Assembly: GCA_018716975.1 (NCBI GenBank) | Contig: DVJE01000024.1 | Location: 1-40,841, forward strand | Source of the DNA: Candidatus Gallacutalibacter stercoravium | GTDB taxonomy: Bacteria > Bacillota > Clostridia > Oscillospirales > Acutalibacteraceae | DNA: 40,841 nt | Reading direction: 5' to 3' | Part shown: one piece after another, positions 12,251 through 22,000 of the stretch | Numbering within the stretch: the first letter of the stretch is position 1 | How the letters are laid out: each line of letters opens with the position of its first letter | Made by a program: the position numbers and the translations under genes | Notes under the pieces: model-generated | Database searches by the model: none | Seen by the model: the letters and a program-made list of their open reading frames with translations, nothing else | What the model was told of the DNA's origin: nothing

Positions 12251-12257
12251 TCCACCA
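12251..12257 (+). repeat. attR core candidate (TCCACCA)
   Basis: The right copy of the 7-bp repeat matching the tRNA-Val 3' end (277-283). It falls inside the recombinase reading frame. Directly after it (12260) is an intrinsic terminator in the tRNA's orientation, as expected for the original tRNA downstream region. Confidence 0.65.
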
Positions 12258-12259
12258 CA

Positions 12260-12300
12260 AAGCCCCAGAATCGGTATGATTTTGGGGCTTATTTGTTTTT
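12260..12300 (+). terminator. Intrinsic terminator, probably the original tRNA-Val terminator
   Basis: AAGCCCCAgAATC and GATTtTGGGGCTT form a 13-nt stem followed by ATTTGTTTTT. It lies two bases after TCCACCA, the usual place for a tRNA terminator. It now lies within the recombinase frame's host-derived tail. Confidence 0.85.
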
Positions 12301-12320
12301 GTATCGTTATTGCTTCGTAA

Positions 12321-12571
12321 CGCGTTAGTAATATGGTTGCCGCACAGAAAACAAAAAACGGTATAACACACAATTTATTCACACAAAAGTCCCCATCCGG
12401 CTGTATTGCGCCAGATGGGGATTAACTTTAAGATTACAATTTTTCTGTTTCCTTTATATCCCCGCTATCGCCAGCGGTGGATATAGTCGCAGAATTGAGG
12501 GACGCTAAAGTTCCAACTGCCTCGGTGGGCCCGCCTATCTGGCACTGCGGCAGCGCCGGATGCAACTGCAG
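12321..12571. other. Intergenic spacer between element and valS
   Basis: No gene is seen. A CCCCATC/GATGGGG stem (about 12392-12420) has CTTTTG after it on the minus strand and is a likely valS terminator. A second hairpin with TATCC/GGATA arms lies at about 12457-12485. The rest is unremarkable. Confidence 0.5.
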
Positions 12572-14959
12572 TTAATCCTTCTTTACGATAAAAGCAATGC
12601 TTTCTGCATGGCAGCAGGATGCCAAGTCAGCGCAACTATCTTGAAACAACGGCAACAGTTCGGCCTGCGTTTCTATTTCTAAGCATTCTATCGGTTCTTT
12701 TATAGAAAGATTTTTTTGCGCCTTTTCCTGCCGGACCTTGCTTAAAACCGCTTTCACCTCATCACCAAAGCGCAGCAACCTATCTTCTGTTACAACAGTA
12801 GTACTGTTGCAAGGCCATTGGGTTTGGTGTAGGGATACTGTTTGGTAATGGCGGCGGTAATATTGCTGATAAATCCATTCCGTGATATGGGGAACATACG
12901 GCGCATACAGCTGTAAAATGCGAAACAGCACTTGGTATAACGTATACTGTGCACTTCTACGCCCTTCTTCCCCATACCGCTTAGGTTCGTACAGCCTGCC
13001 TTTACACAATTCCAGATAGGTGTCGCAAAAGTCCCGCCAAAAGAAAGCGTCAATCTCGCGTCGTGCCGCGCCGGTTTCATAACAGTACAGCAACTGGGCT
13101 GCTTTCTCAGTTGTTTGGGTAGCCAGCTGCAAAATCCAACGATCCGTTGGGAGTAACATCGGAGGAGGCGCCGGTATCTCGTCTTCCAATTGGGCCAACA
13201 CAAACCGCGCAGCGTTATATAGTTTGGTGATAAAACGTTTATGCGCGCCAAGCTCTTGCGGGGCAAAATATGTGTCTGCACCCAGCCCTGCCCCCGCGGC
13301 CCACAACCGCAGCACATCGGCGGAATATTGCCGCACCAGCTGTTGTACCGGCTGGCCGTTATTTTTGGATTTGCTGATTTTTTCCCCTTTCTTGGCCATA
13401 ACAAAACCGCTAATCATAATATCTTTCCACGGCGCTTGTCCGGTGTGAAACAGGCTTTTTGCAATGGTGTAAAAGGTCCAAGTACGAATAATTTCATGCG
13501 CCTGGGTGCGCAGCCCCATAGGCAGAATTTTTCCGCTGCGATCCCCCGGTTCGCCCGCCCTGGCGTTGATTTGCGGCGTCAGCGATGAGGTGGCCCAAGT
13601 ATCCATCACAGCGCGCTCGGGTAAAAAAGAACAGCACCCGCACAAGCAGGCTTTCACCGGCGGGCGATCTTTCACCGGATCTGCCGGCAGCTGCTCCTCG
13701 CTGGCAAAAATCGGCCGGCCGCACGCCTGGCAATACCAAACCGGCAGCGGCACGCCGAAATACCGCTGGCGAGAAATACACCAATCCCAGCGCAGGTTTT
13801 GCACCCATGCCTTATATCGTTTTTTCATCTGGGGCGGATACCAACGTATTTGTTCCGCCGCCTCCAGCAGTTTTTCTTTTTGCGAAAGCACGTCAATATA
13901 CCATTGGCGCGAGGGTATAATCTCCACCGCGTGCCCGCACCGCTCGTGAACTGCCACCGCGTGACGAATGGGTTCTGCTTTTAGCAGCAATCCCTTTTCT
14001 TCTAGCAAGGCGGCTATTTTCTTTCTGCCTTGCTCCACAGGCAACCCGCCGATATCCGGCACACCGGCTTCCAGCCGGCCGTCGGAGGTGATCATTTTTT
14101 TATAGGGCAGATGGTAATCCTCGCACCAGGCCACATCGGCGCCGTCACCATAGGTGGCGCACATCACGGCCCCTGTACCTTTTTCCTTCTCCACCCTATC
14201 ATCGGCCAGCACCGGGATAGCAAAGCCATACAGCGGCACCTGCACCTGCGCGCCTATCAAATGGCTGTAGCGCGGATCCGATGGCGACACAAACAGTGCC
14301 ACACAGCCGTAAAGTAGTTCCGGTCTAGTGGTGGCCACCGGTATCTGCGCCTGATTGCTCACAAAAGGCAAGTAGTAAAAGAAGGCCTCTTGCTCGCGGC
14401 TTTCTAACTCCGCCTGGGCAATGGAGGTGCGGCATTGGGGGCACCAAAGCACTGGCGATTGCTTTTGATACGCCCGGCCCGCCCGTGCCATGGCGAGAAA
14501 AGAACGCTGTGAGATGCGCTGCACCATAGGGGAAATGGTTTCGTATTTTTGGCTCCAATCGGCTGAAAAACCCAAAGAGCGCCATAACGCCTCAAACTGC
14601 GCCACATAACGCTTTGTAACTTCGCCGCAGCTTTGGGCCCATTGTTCTCGCGGGATATCCCCCGCCCGTTTTCCCAGTTCCTTTTCTACCAAACGCTCTG
14701 TAGGCAGGCCGTTATCGTCAAAGCCAAAGGGATAAAAAACGTTAAAGTTTTGCATACGCCTAAAGCGCGCAATAATTTCCGCCTGCGTGTAGGAATAGAT
14801 ATGGCCGATGTGCAAACTGCCGCTTACGGTTGGCGGCGGCGTATCGATGGCGTAAACCGGCCGGGAATCTTGGGGATCAAACCGGTACACCTGCTCTTCT
14901 TCCCATAATTGTTGCATTTGCTGTTCCGCCTGCTGGGGATCATACCTTTTTTCCAGCAT
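12572..14959 (-). CDS. valS: Valyl-tRNA synthetase
   Basis: A 795-residue class I synthetase that charges tRNA-Val with valine. The HIGH motif is exact at residues 50-53 (GSLHIGHIYSY) and the KMSKS motif appears as KISKS in MAKKGEKISKSKNNG. The editing domain has VATTRPELLYGC, and zinc-binding pairs CPQCRTS and CQACGRP are present. The short C-terminus without a long coiled coil suggests the compact form found in archaea and many Clostridia. The ATG at 14959 (MLEKRYDPQQ) has AAAGGA about 11 bases upstream; a start 11 codons earlier is less likely. It is preceded by a T-box leader, so it is induced when tRNA-Val is uncharged. The gene converges on the tRNA-Val locus from which the element now separates it. 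Confidence 0.96.
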   Translation of the reverse strand: MLEKRYDPQQAEQQMQQLWEEEQVYRFDPQDSRPVYAIDTPPPTVSGSLHIGHIYSYTQAEIIARFRRMQNFNVFYPFGFDDNGLPTERLVEKELGKRAGDIPREQWAQSCGEVTKRYVAQFEALWRSLGFSADWSQKYETISPMVQRISQRSFLAMARAGRAYQKQSPVLWCPQCRTSIAQAELESREQEAFFYYLPFVSNQAQIPVATTRPELLYGCVALFVSPSDPRYSHLIGAQVQVPLYGFAIPVLADDRVEKEKGTGAVMCATYGDGADVAWCEDYHLPYKKMITSDGRLEAGVPDIGGLPVEQGRKKIAALLEEKGLLLKAEPIRHAVAVHERCGHAVEIIPSRQWYIDVLSQKEKLLEAAEQIRWYPPQMKKRYKAWVQNLRWDWCISRQRYFGVPLPVWYCQACGRPIFASEEQLPADPVKDRPPVKACLCGCCSFLPERAVMDTWATSSLTPQINARAGEPGDRSGKILPMGLRTQAHEIIRTWTFYTIAKSLFHTGQAPWKDIMISGFVMAKKGEKISKSKNNGQPVQQLVRQYSADVLRLWAAGAGLGADTYFAPQELGAHKRFITKLYNAARFVLAQLEDEIPAPPPMLLPTDRWILQLATQTTEKAAQLLYCYETGAARREIDAFFWRDFCDTYLELCKGRLYEPKRYGEEGRRSAQYTLYQVLFRILQLYAPYVPHITEWIYQQYYRRHYQTVSLHQTQWPCNSTTVVTEDRLLRFGDEVKAVLSKVRQEKAQKNLSIKEPIECLEIETQAELLPLFQDSCADLASCCHAESIAFIVKKD

Positions 14960-15030
14960 GATAAATCCGTCCTTTCTTGGCAACCAAAACAAGCGGCTTA
15001 GACACTGTGATAGAAAAGAACCAATAAAAA

Positions 15031-15348
15031 CAAAAACGCCCTGAACAAGTTATTTGTTCAGGGCGGGACTATACCCGTGGTACCACCTAACTTCAGAGAA
15101 AAACTCTGCGCTTTGCCGGTACGGGCCGTATACAGCCGATACCGTTTTCCCATTAACGGGGGAAATCACCGGTGAAGCCTACTGGGCATAGCCGTTGGGT
15201 TCACAGCTCCGAGGCTACTTTCCAAGGGATAACTCCCCGGCCGGTAAAACGGTCGCTCCCCCTCACGAAGATTTTCACCAACCATCTTCTCTCTGTGCAT
15301 TGGGCAAAGCCGTACTCTTCCTCATCGTCGCTTGTCATGATTTAATTT
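15031..15348 (-). promoter_or_regulatory. T-box leader of valS
   Basis: On the minus strand the T-box GGTGGTACCACGGG (about 15075-15089) precedes the terminator CGCCCTGAACAA/TTGTTCAGGGCG with T5 (15031-15065). Upstream lie AGAGAGAAG and other stem I elements. Uncharged tRNA-Val would pair with the T-box and block the terminator. The specifier codon should be a valine codon; GTT within GACCGTTTTACC is a candidate that I could not confirm by folding. Confidence 0.92.
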
Positions 15349-15354
15349 TTATTT

Positions 15355-15383
15355 ACTATAGCAGCCGTTGTTCCCTTTGTCAA
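15355..15383 (-). promoter_or_regulatory. Sigma-A promoter of valS T-box
   Basis: TTGACA (15378-15383) and TATAGT (15355-15360) are separated by 17 bp on the minus strand, giving a start near 15348. Confidence 0.85.
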
Positions 15384-15448
15384 GAGGTACTCTCCTCGCG
15401 TCGCGCCATTTTTATCGATACCTACTCTGTAGGCAAAAGGACCTTTCG

Positions 15449-18400
15449 TTAACCAGGCTGCCCAACCGTAACCGGCAACGCCTGATTTTGATAAAACGAA
15501 TAAAGGTAACAGCCATGCACAGGCAATCCGGTGCAGCGGGTAAGCGCGGCGGCATACAGATCCACCTGGGCCGCATAACGCTGCCGCAGCTTATCGGGAT
15601 CCGCCACCCGGTCGGTTTTATAATCCACCACAATTAAGCCGCCGTTTTCTTCAAAAGCGCAGTCCACCGCCCCCTGAAGCACCACCGGTTCCTCTTGCAA
15701 CTCGGGCGGCAGGGTTGCGTCAATGTCCTTGGCAGGGATTTCCACGGTAAAACGGTACTCCCGCAACAGCCGTGGGGCGGCCAGCATCCTTTGGGCCAAA
15801 TCGCCGGCAAAAAAGCGTTTTACCCTTTCTAAATCCACAGCCTCGCCTTGTTCCTTGGTTAAAAACCCCTGCTCCACCAAGCGTTGCACCTCCCCTTCCG
15901 GGCTGACGCTGGCCGCTTGATAATCGGCAAACTGCATAAAGGTGTGCAGCGCTGTGCCGCGCTGGGTTGCCGTTAGGCCGTCGCTTTCTAAAAATGCCGG
16001 GCGGGCTGAAGCGGCGTATTCCGGTGCGCTGCTACGGGCAGCCAATTCTGAGGCCGCCACCTTAGCCGGTATTTTCTCCAACGCCTGGGCGGGATAGCGG
16101 TAATTTAACCGTTGCTGAAAAATTTGCAGCAGCTGCTCATCCGCCTGAAGCGGATGAAGTTGCTCCTGCGGCAGCGCATCGGGCTCTTGATCCTTTTCAC
16201 AAGAGGCCAAAATCATTTGCCAATGCTCCTGCGCAGGCAAAACAACCGAGTTTGTCAAACCTGCCAAGTCCCGCAGCGTTTCGCCATCCGGGTGGCGCAA
16301 TGCGCAAGACAGAAGCCACTCCGAATAGCTGGCGGCGCTGCGCACTACATAAGGCGAAAGCCGCTCATCTTCGCTTAATTGGCCGCCCAGACGTTCTAAC
16401 GTCCGCCTGGGATTTTTCAGAGAGGTTAGCAAGATTAAATTCTCTTTTGCCCGGGTCATCGCCACATAAAGCACCCGAAGCTCCTCGCTCATTCCGCCTC
16501 TCTCTATTTCTAACGCAACCGCTTCTCGGGCCATCGTGGTATATTGCCGCATCATGGTGTCATCCCGCAGTTTTAGGCCCAGCCCTAACGCCGGATGAAG
16601 CAAAATATCGCCATGATCTTTATTCAGCTGCCGGGAACAGCCTGCCACAATGCAAACGGGAAACTCCAACCCCTTGGAGCGATGGATGCTCATAACACGA
16701 ACAACATCCGCTGTTTCAGACATAGTAGAAGCCGGCGCCAAATCCGCCTGCCGCTGCTGCAAACGGTCGATAAAGCGAATAAAGCCCGCTAACCCTTTGT
16801 AGCCCGTGCGCTCATATCCGCGGGCATATTCCAGCAAAAGCCTAAGATTGGCCAAGCGCAGCTGCCCCTCTTTCATGGCCTGCGCCACAGCTAGGTAACC
16901 GGTTCTTTCATAAAGCTCCCGCAGCAGGTGATCGGAAGGAAGAGTGGCCGCTAAACGGCGATACTCGTCCATTTCTTGCAAAAAGGAGGCGCAACGCCCG
17001 TCGCCTTGCTCCGCCCTCTGGCGCACGGCAAAATAGAGCGGGCCCTGCCCTTGATTTAACCGGATTTCGCCCAGCTCACTGGGGGTGAAGCCGTAAACGG
17101 GGCTCATCAAAACCGCCAACAAGGGGATATCTTGCACAGGATTATCGATGACCCGCAGCAGCGACAGCACAAAAGAAACCTCCGGCGTACCGAAAAAAGC
17201 CCCCGCCGTATCGCACCAGGCCGGTATACCCATACGCTGCAGCCGTCTGGCATAAACCGAAGCATGCGTGTTGGCGTTGCGCAACAGGATACAAAAATCC
17301 CTCCAGGCCACCGGACGTTGCTTTCCGTTATCGGTTACCATATACCGCTGCTGATGCATGCGTGAAATAAGGTCGGCAAGATAATCCGCCTCGGCCTCAT
17401 CCATATCGGCCTCTTCCCCTTCCGGCCCAGAAAGATCTAGAATATGCAGCTGCACATCCGCTTGATCGCGAGGCGGGTATTGCGCGCCGGCCACCAGCTC
17501 TTCGTCGCCGCTATAATCCAGCTCGCCGGTTTCTTCGCTCATCAGCTGGCGAAAAACAAAGTTAACCGCATCCGCCACACCCACCCGGCTGCGAAAATTG
17601 CGATCCAATACAATGCAGGCAGGATAATCGTTCTTTTGCGGATCGTAGCGCGGATAAGCCGCCTTGCGCCGCAAAAAAATTTCGGGCATTGCCTGCCGAA
17701 AGCGGTAAATGCTCTGTTTCACATCCCCCACCATAAACAGATTTTGTTCGCGCTGCGATACGGCCCGAAAGATCATATCCTGCGCCTCATTGGTATCTTG
17801 GTATTCGTCCACCATAACCTCATCAAAATTGTTGGCCAGCTCTTCCGCCTCCGGCGTGCGAACATATCCCCCATCCTCGGCGCGCACCAACAGGCGCAAC
17901 GTCCAATGCTCTAGATCGCCAAAATCGGCCACCCGGCGTTCTGCCTTTAGCGCGTCCAACCGGCTGGAAAAGCGCCGCACCGTTTCAAACAGCTGGTGAA
18001 TCAGCGGTGCCAAATTGGCAATATCCTCGCGGCACTGTGCCTCGTCAAAGGAAAACAATCGCTTCAGGCGGAGAATAACCTCCTTTACCTCATCCCGGCT
18101 GGCCGCCGCTCGCTGCTTGAGCGGATGATCCTGATACCCGCGCAGCGCCTTGAGCCGCTCAAAACGAAATGCGCCAACGGCCTGGCACACAGCGTCCCAC
18201 TCGCCTTGCGCCGCCGTTTTTTGCAGCGCACTGATGCCGGCCAAGTCGGCTGAGAGCGCCGGACTGTATGCCTGCTGCAACTTTTCATCCTGTTCAATTA
18301 AAGCTAAGGCGTTGCGGGTGAGCGAAGCGCAATAGTCCAGCGCGCTGCGAGCAAAACGCAACACTGTTTTTCCCCAATCGGTATCTTTCGCCGGTTGGGG

Positions 18401-19003
18401 GATGAGATACATCTGCTCTTTTTGTTCCAGCCATTGTTCCGGAAAGGGATGCGAGCGCACAAAATCATAAAGGGTTTCTACCGTGCGCAACAGGCGGCTG
18501 TCGTCCCGGCCGGAACTAAAAAACTCGGCAAAACCGGCAAATTCGTCGCCGGTTTCATACAGCTCCTCCAGCACCTGTTCCATGGCCTCCTGGCGCAACA
18601 GCGACATTTCTACCGCATCCGATATGCGAAAATCCGGTGATATGCCCAGCTTATAAAAATTTTCGCGCACCAGATCGTTGCAAAAGCTGTGAATGGTGCT
18701 GATGTGCGCCCGGCTCAGCAGCAACTGCTGCCGTTGCAGGCGAACGTCGCCGGGGCGTTGCAACAACAGCTCTCCTAACCGCGCCGCTATACGCTCGCGC
18801 ATTTCAGCCGCCGCCGCATTGGTAAAGGTCACCACCAGCAGGCGATCCGCATCGCTGGGATGCTCCTCATCTGTCAATCGCTCAATCACACGCTGCACCA
18901 GCACGGCGGTTTTTCCCGATCCGGCCGCCGCCGATACCAGCAGGCTGCCGGATCGGGCAGATATGGCGTTTTGTTGTTCCGGCGTCCAAACACGTTGGCT
19001 CAT
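15449..19003 (-). CDS. addA: AddA helicase-nuclease subunit
   Basis: A 1184-residue UvrD-like helicase fused to a RecB-type nuclease, one subunit of the AddAB enzyme that resects double-strand breaks for RecA loading. The Walker A AAAGSGKT is at residues 25-32. Helicase motifs follow (DEYQDTNEAQD, GDVKQSIYRFRQA, MSIHRSKGLEFPVC, LYVAMTRAKENL). The nuclease core near the C-terminus is DCAFEENGG and VVDYKTDRV. Two ATG codons lie in tandem; 19003 has AGGAGG seven bases upstream and is preferred over 19006. The start overlaps the addB stop, so the pair is coupled. Length is normal for the family. Confidence 0.96.
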   Translation of the reverse strand: MSQRVWTPEQQNAISARSGSLLVSAAAGSGKTAVLVQRVIERLTDEEHPSDADRLLVVTFTNAAAAEMRERIAARLGELLLQRPGDVRLQRQQLLLSRAHISTIHSFCNDLVRENFYKLGISPDFRISDAVEMSLLRQEAMEQVLEELYETGDEFAGFAEFFSSGRDDSRLLRTVETLYDFVRSHPFPEQWLEQKEQMYLIPQPAKDTDWGKTVLRFARSALDYCASLTRNALALIEQDEKLQQAYSPALSADLAGISALQKTAAQGEWDAVCQAVGAFRFERLKALRGYQDHPLKQRAAASRDEVKEVILRLKRLFSFDEAQCREDIANLAPLIHQLFETVRRFSSRLDALKAERRVADFGDLEHWTLRLLVRAEDGGYVRTPEAEELANNFDEVMVDEYQDTNEAQDMIFRAVSQREQNLFMVGDVKQSIYRFRQAMPEIFLRRKAAYPRYDPQKNDYPACIVLDRNFRSRVGVADAVNFVFRQLMSEETGELDYSGDEELVAGAQYPPRDQADVQLHILDLSGPEGEEADMDEAEADYLADLISRMHQQRYMVTDNGKQRPVAWRDFCILLRNANTHASVYARRLQRMGIPAWCDTAGAFFGTPEVSFVLSLLRVIDNPVQDIPLLAVLMSPVYGFTPSELGEIRLNQGQGPLYFAVRQRAEQGDGRCASFLQEMDEYRRLAATLPSDHLLRELYERTGYLAVAQAMKEGQLRLANLRLLLEYARGYERTGYKGLAGFIRFIDRLQQRQADLAPASTMSETADVVRVMSIHRSKGLEFPVCIVAGCSRQLNKDHGDILLHPALGLGLKLRDDTMMRQYTTMAREAVALEIERGGMSEELRVLYVAMTRAKENLILLTSLKNPRRTLERLGGQLSEDERLSPYVVRSAASYSEWLLSCALRHPDGETLRDLAGLTNSVVLPAQEHWQMILASCEKDQEPDALPQEQLHPLQADEQLLQIFQQRLNYRYPAQALEKIPAKVAASELAARSSAPEYAASARPAFLESDGLTATQRGTALHTFMQFADYQAASVSPEGEVQRLVEQGFLTKEQGEAVDLERVKRFFAGDLAQRMLAAPRLLREYRFTVEIPAKDIDATLPPELQEEPVVLQGAVDCAFEENGGLIVVDYKTDRVADPDKLRQRYAAQVDLYAAALTRCTGLPVHGCYLYSFYQNQALPVTVGQPG

Positions 19004-22000
19004 CATTCTTCCTCCTGGCCGTTGCTGTTTGCTTTTTCACTTTCTTCCGTTTCCATACGGCGAAAAACCTCGTCTCTATCCCAGCGCTGCACCGGCCGGT
19101 CGGTTCCGTCGTCCTTTTCATGCCCGCAAACCGCACCATAAGGGCACCATGCGCAGGCGTCGTATTCCCCTGAAGCAGGCTCGGGGCGCACGTCCCCAGC
19201 ATACAGCGTCTTTGCCATGCCCTCTATCAGATGCTCAATATGTTTTACCAGCACGCCCATTTGTGTTAAACTGGCCACGCTATCCAGCTTGGCGGGCTGC
19301 CCGTCCTTTAGGGCCACCGGAATAAAGACGCCTTGGGCTTGGGCCTCCATCCCCCGGATCACCGTGGGATCCTCCAGCACCAGGCCGTTCATGCGCAGTT
19401 TTCTTTGCAGCTGGGCCTGCACCCGCTCGGAAGGAACGTCTCTATCTGCGCTCACCAGCGGTTTACCGGCCGGCATATAAAGCACACCCGCAGGCAACAC
19501 TTTGCCGTAGCGCTTTGTGCCGTTTTCCCAAACAGCGGCTAAATACAATATCATCTGCATATTCAAGCCGTAAAGCACATCGGATAAACGAAAATCTTTA
19601 CTGCCCGTTTTATAATCCACCACGCGCACATACTTAACGCCGTCTTTTTCCATAATGTCTACCCGGTCTACCTTGCCTTCAACGGCAACCTGTTCTCCGC
19701 CGGGCAGCACCACATGCAGCGGTTCCACCGGGCCGCCCTCTTGAATTTGCAGCTCGTAATCCACAGGGGTAAACTCGCTTTGCGCCAGTTCTTCGCCGAT
19801 GTGCCGTATCAGCACCTCTGCTGTGGCGGAAAGACGGGAATACAAAAAGCGAAAACGCGGGGATTTATCCTCCCAGCCGCCCAGCTGTTGCTGCACATAA
19901 TCCTCTAAAAGCCCGGCCAACTCTTGCCGCAGCTCTTGCTGCGGCAATGCCGCTAAAGCCCGGCCGCTGTAACGGGCCAGGATGTGTTCCAGCAAAAAGT
20001 GCATCAAACTGCCGTATTCCAACGCATCAAAGGAGGCCGGCCTGCGTTCCTTAGCGCGCAGGCCGTAACGGCAAAAATACTGAAATTTGCACAGATAAAA
20101 CCTTTCTACCTGAGAAGCCGAAAGTTTTTTTTGCCCGCCAAACAGCCTTTTGGCCGCCTGCGGCTCTAAATATACCTGCCGGTCAGATACCACCCGTTGC
20201 AGCGCCTCTATTTTTCCCTGATAATCATCCTGCTGCTGAAAATAAAGCTTTAGTGTGTCCGCCACCGGCGAGGTATCCCGCCAGTACCGGGCCGCGTATT
20301 CAAACGCGGGGCGCTGCGCCCACACCGCTTGGGAATCCGGCGCGGCAAAATCGTCGCTCACCGCAACGCCGGGCAATATTCCCTGTATTTCACGCACAAG
20401 AATGGATGGAGAACAATCTTTGCCGGCACAATCGGCAGTATGCCAAGATAGGAACAAATGCCTCCCTCCTGCTGTGACCGCAGTGTAGGCCAAAAAACGC
20501 TCCTCTAAGGCCAACCCTTCTAAACTATCGTACATAGGCAGTCCTTGGGCAAGCAACAGCCTGCGTTCCGCATCGCTAAACACCCCCGCAGGCACCGGTG
20601 TGCGGGGGAATTCCCCCTCTACTGCGCCGATAACAAACAAATAAGGCGGGTTCACCGGGCGGCTTCGATCCGCTGTACCAACGGCCACTTCATCCAACCC
20701 CTGGGGAATGAACCCGATATCCCCTGTGTTCACAACAAGGCGCAACAGCTCCATATACCGTTTTGAGGAGATCGCGGTGGTGCCGATAACCAACGCCGTT
20801 TGATCCAAAATTTGCATGAGCAGATCCCAAAGCCGCAGCTGCTCGTCGGCCAAGTTGAATTCTCCGGCGGCTTCCAGCCCGGCAGCAAGTTCTTTTAACC
20901 GCTGGGGCGCATCCACCTCTTGCAACAGGCGGTATACTGCCCGCGCCATCCCTTCGCCATCGGTTTGCGCGATTCGTTTTTCAAACGCCAGCAGCGGATC
21001 CATTGCACGGCAACGCAGTGCGTTTAACGATTGCAGCGTTTCCTCATCTTTGGGCGTCATCTGCCCGGCAAAGCCTTCTGGATGGCCGGTAAAAGGCTGC
21101 TTTAGCCTGTTGCCGGAAAGTCCCCATAGCAAAACATAATTTTCCAGCACAGAGATCTCTTCTACATCCAGCCCCGCCAAGCCGGTTTTTAAATAGCAAA
21201 AAAGCAAGTCCGACCGGTAGCCGCTTTGCACCACTTCAAAGGCGGTCAGCACCAAATTCATCAGCGGCTTAGCGTCGATGGGCTCGCGCCTATCCATAAA
21301 ACAGGGAATCTCATATTTTTCCAACGCGGCGTCCAATATGCCCTGATAAGCGCCGGTATCCCGGCAGAGCACCGCAAAATCCCGGTAATGCAGCCCCTGT
21401 TCCATCACCATACGCCGGATGGTGCGGGCCACATACTCCGCTTCGCTATATGGATCGGCGGCAGCATACAGCGTTACATGCTCCACAGCCCCGGAATAAA
21501 CCTCTTTTTCCGGGCGGAACAAATAGCGCTCTACCCACGCCAGATCTTCGCCGGCAAAACGGTGCGGGCTGCTTAATTCCACGGGTACAGCAATCCCCAC
21601 GCCATTTTGCTTAGCCAGACGCATCAGCGCCGAGGCCGTGGCGCGCACCGAGGCAAAAAGGCCCAGTTTATCTTGGGTATTGTGCAGGGCAAAGGGATCA
21701 ATGCATAAAGAAATATACAAATCTTGGGCCTGGCGCATCACCCAACGCAGCACCGAAAACTCCTGCATTGTAAAACCGTTAAAGGCGTCTAACAAAACCG
21801 TATATTCCGCAAAAAAATCAAACCGCTCCAAACAACCGGCCAATCGGGTCAAATCGTCTAGCGGGTCTAGGTAGCTCTGCGCTATCAGTGCGTCGTAGGC
21901 TTCTAACACCAGGGCTGTTTCCTCTGCCTTTTGACGCAGATTACCTTCGTCCAGCTCTTGCGCTACGCCGCGCAACTGTTGCGGTGAAATGCCGCACATT

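Larger units (their letters stand above)
284..12257. mobile_element. Integrative element (phage early-region or satellite-like) in tRNA-Val
   Basis: The region carries a large serine recombinase at its right end, antirepressor remnants, two divergent HTH regulator modules, a leftward operon with a Cys-rich VLP protein, a replisome organizer and many overlapping tiny genes, and a sigma-like protein at the left end. I see no terminase, portal, capsid, tail, lysis, relaxase or type IV secretion gene, so it cannot package or conjugate on its own. It may be a defective prophage, a phage satellite or a small mobilisable island. Boundaries are inferred from the TCCACCA repeats, from the displaced tRNA terminator and from the recombinase frame across the reconstructed junction. 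The element interrupts the interval between tRNA-Val and the convergent valS gene. Confidence 0.8.
11946..12320 (+). pseudogene. C-terminal part of the serine recombinase in the shifted frame
   Basis: The frame reads MEELESQKSALQADIQREEINRQILSRD..., a coiled-coil segment and C-terminal region typical of large serine recombinases (FLRQFLDGDPNDPAYRRRLIDTFVNSVWLYDDKIVLTYN). Removing one A near 11937 joins it to the upstream gene. The last codons (after KKQQAPP at 12257) are host sequence: they run through the presumed tRNA terminator. In an excised circle the frame would instead continue from 284 and stop at 359-361. Confidence 0.75.
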
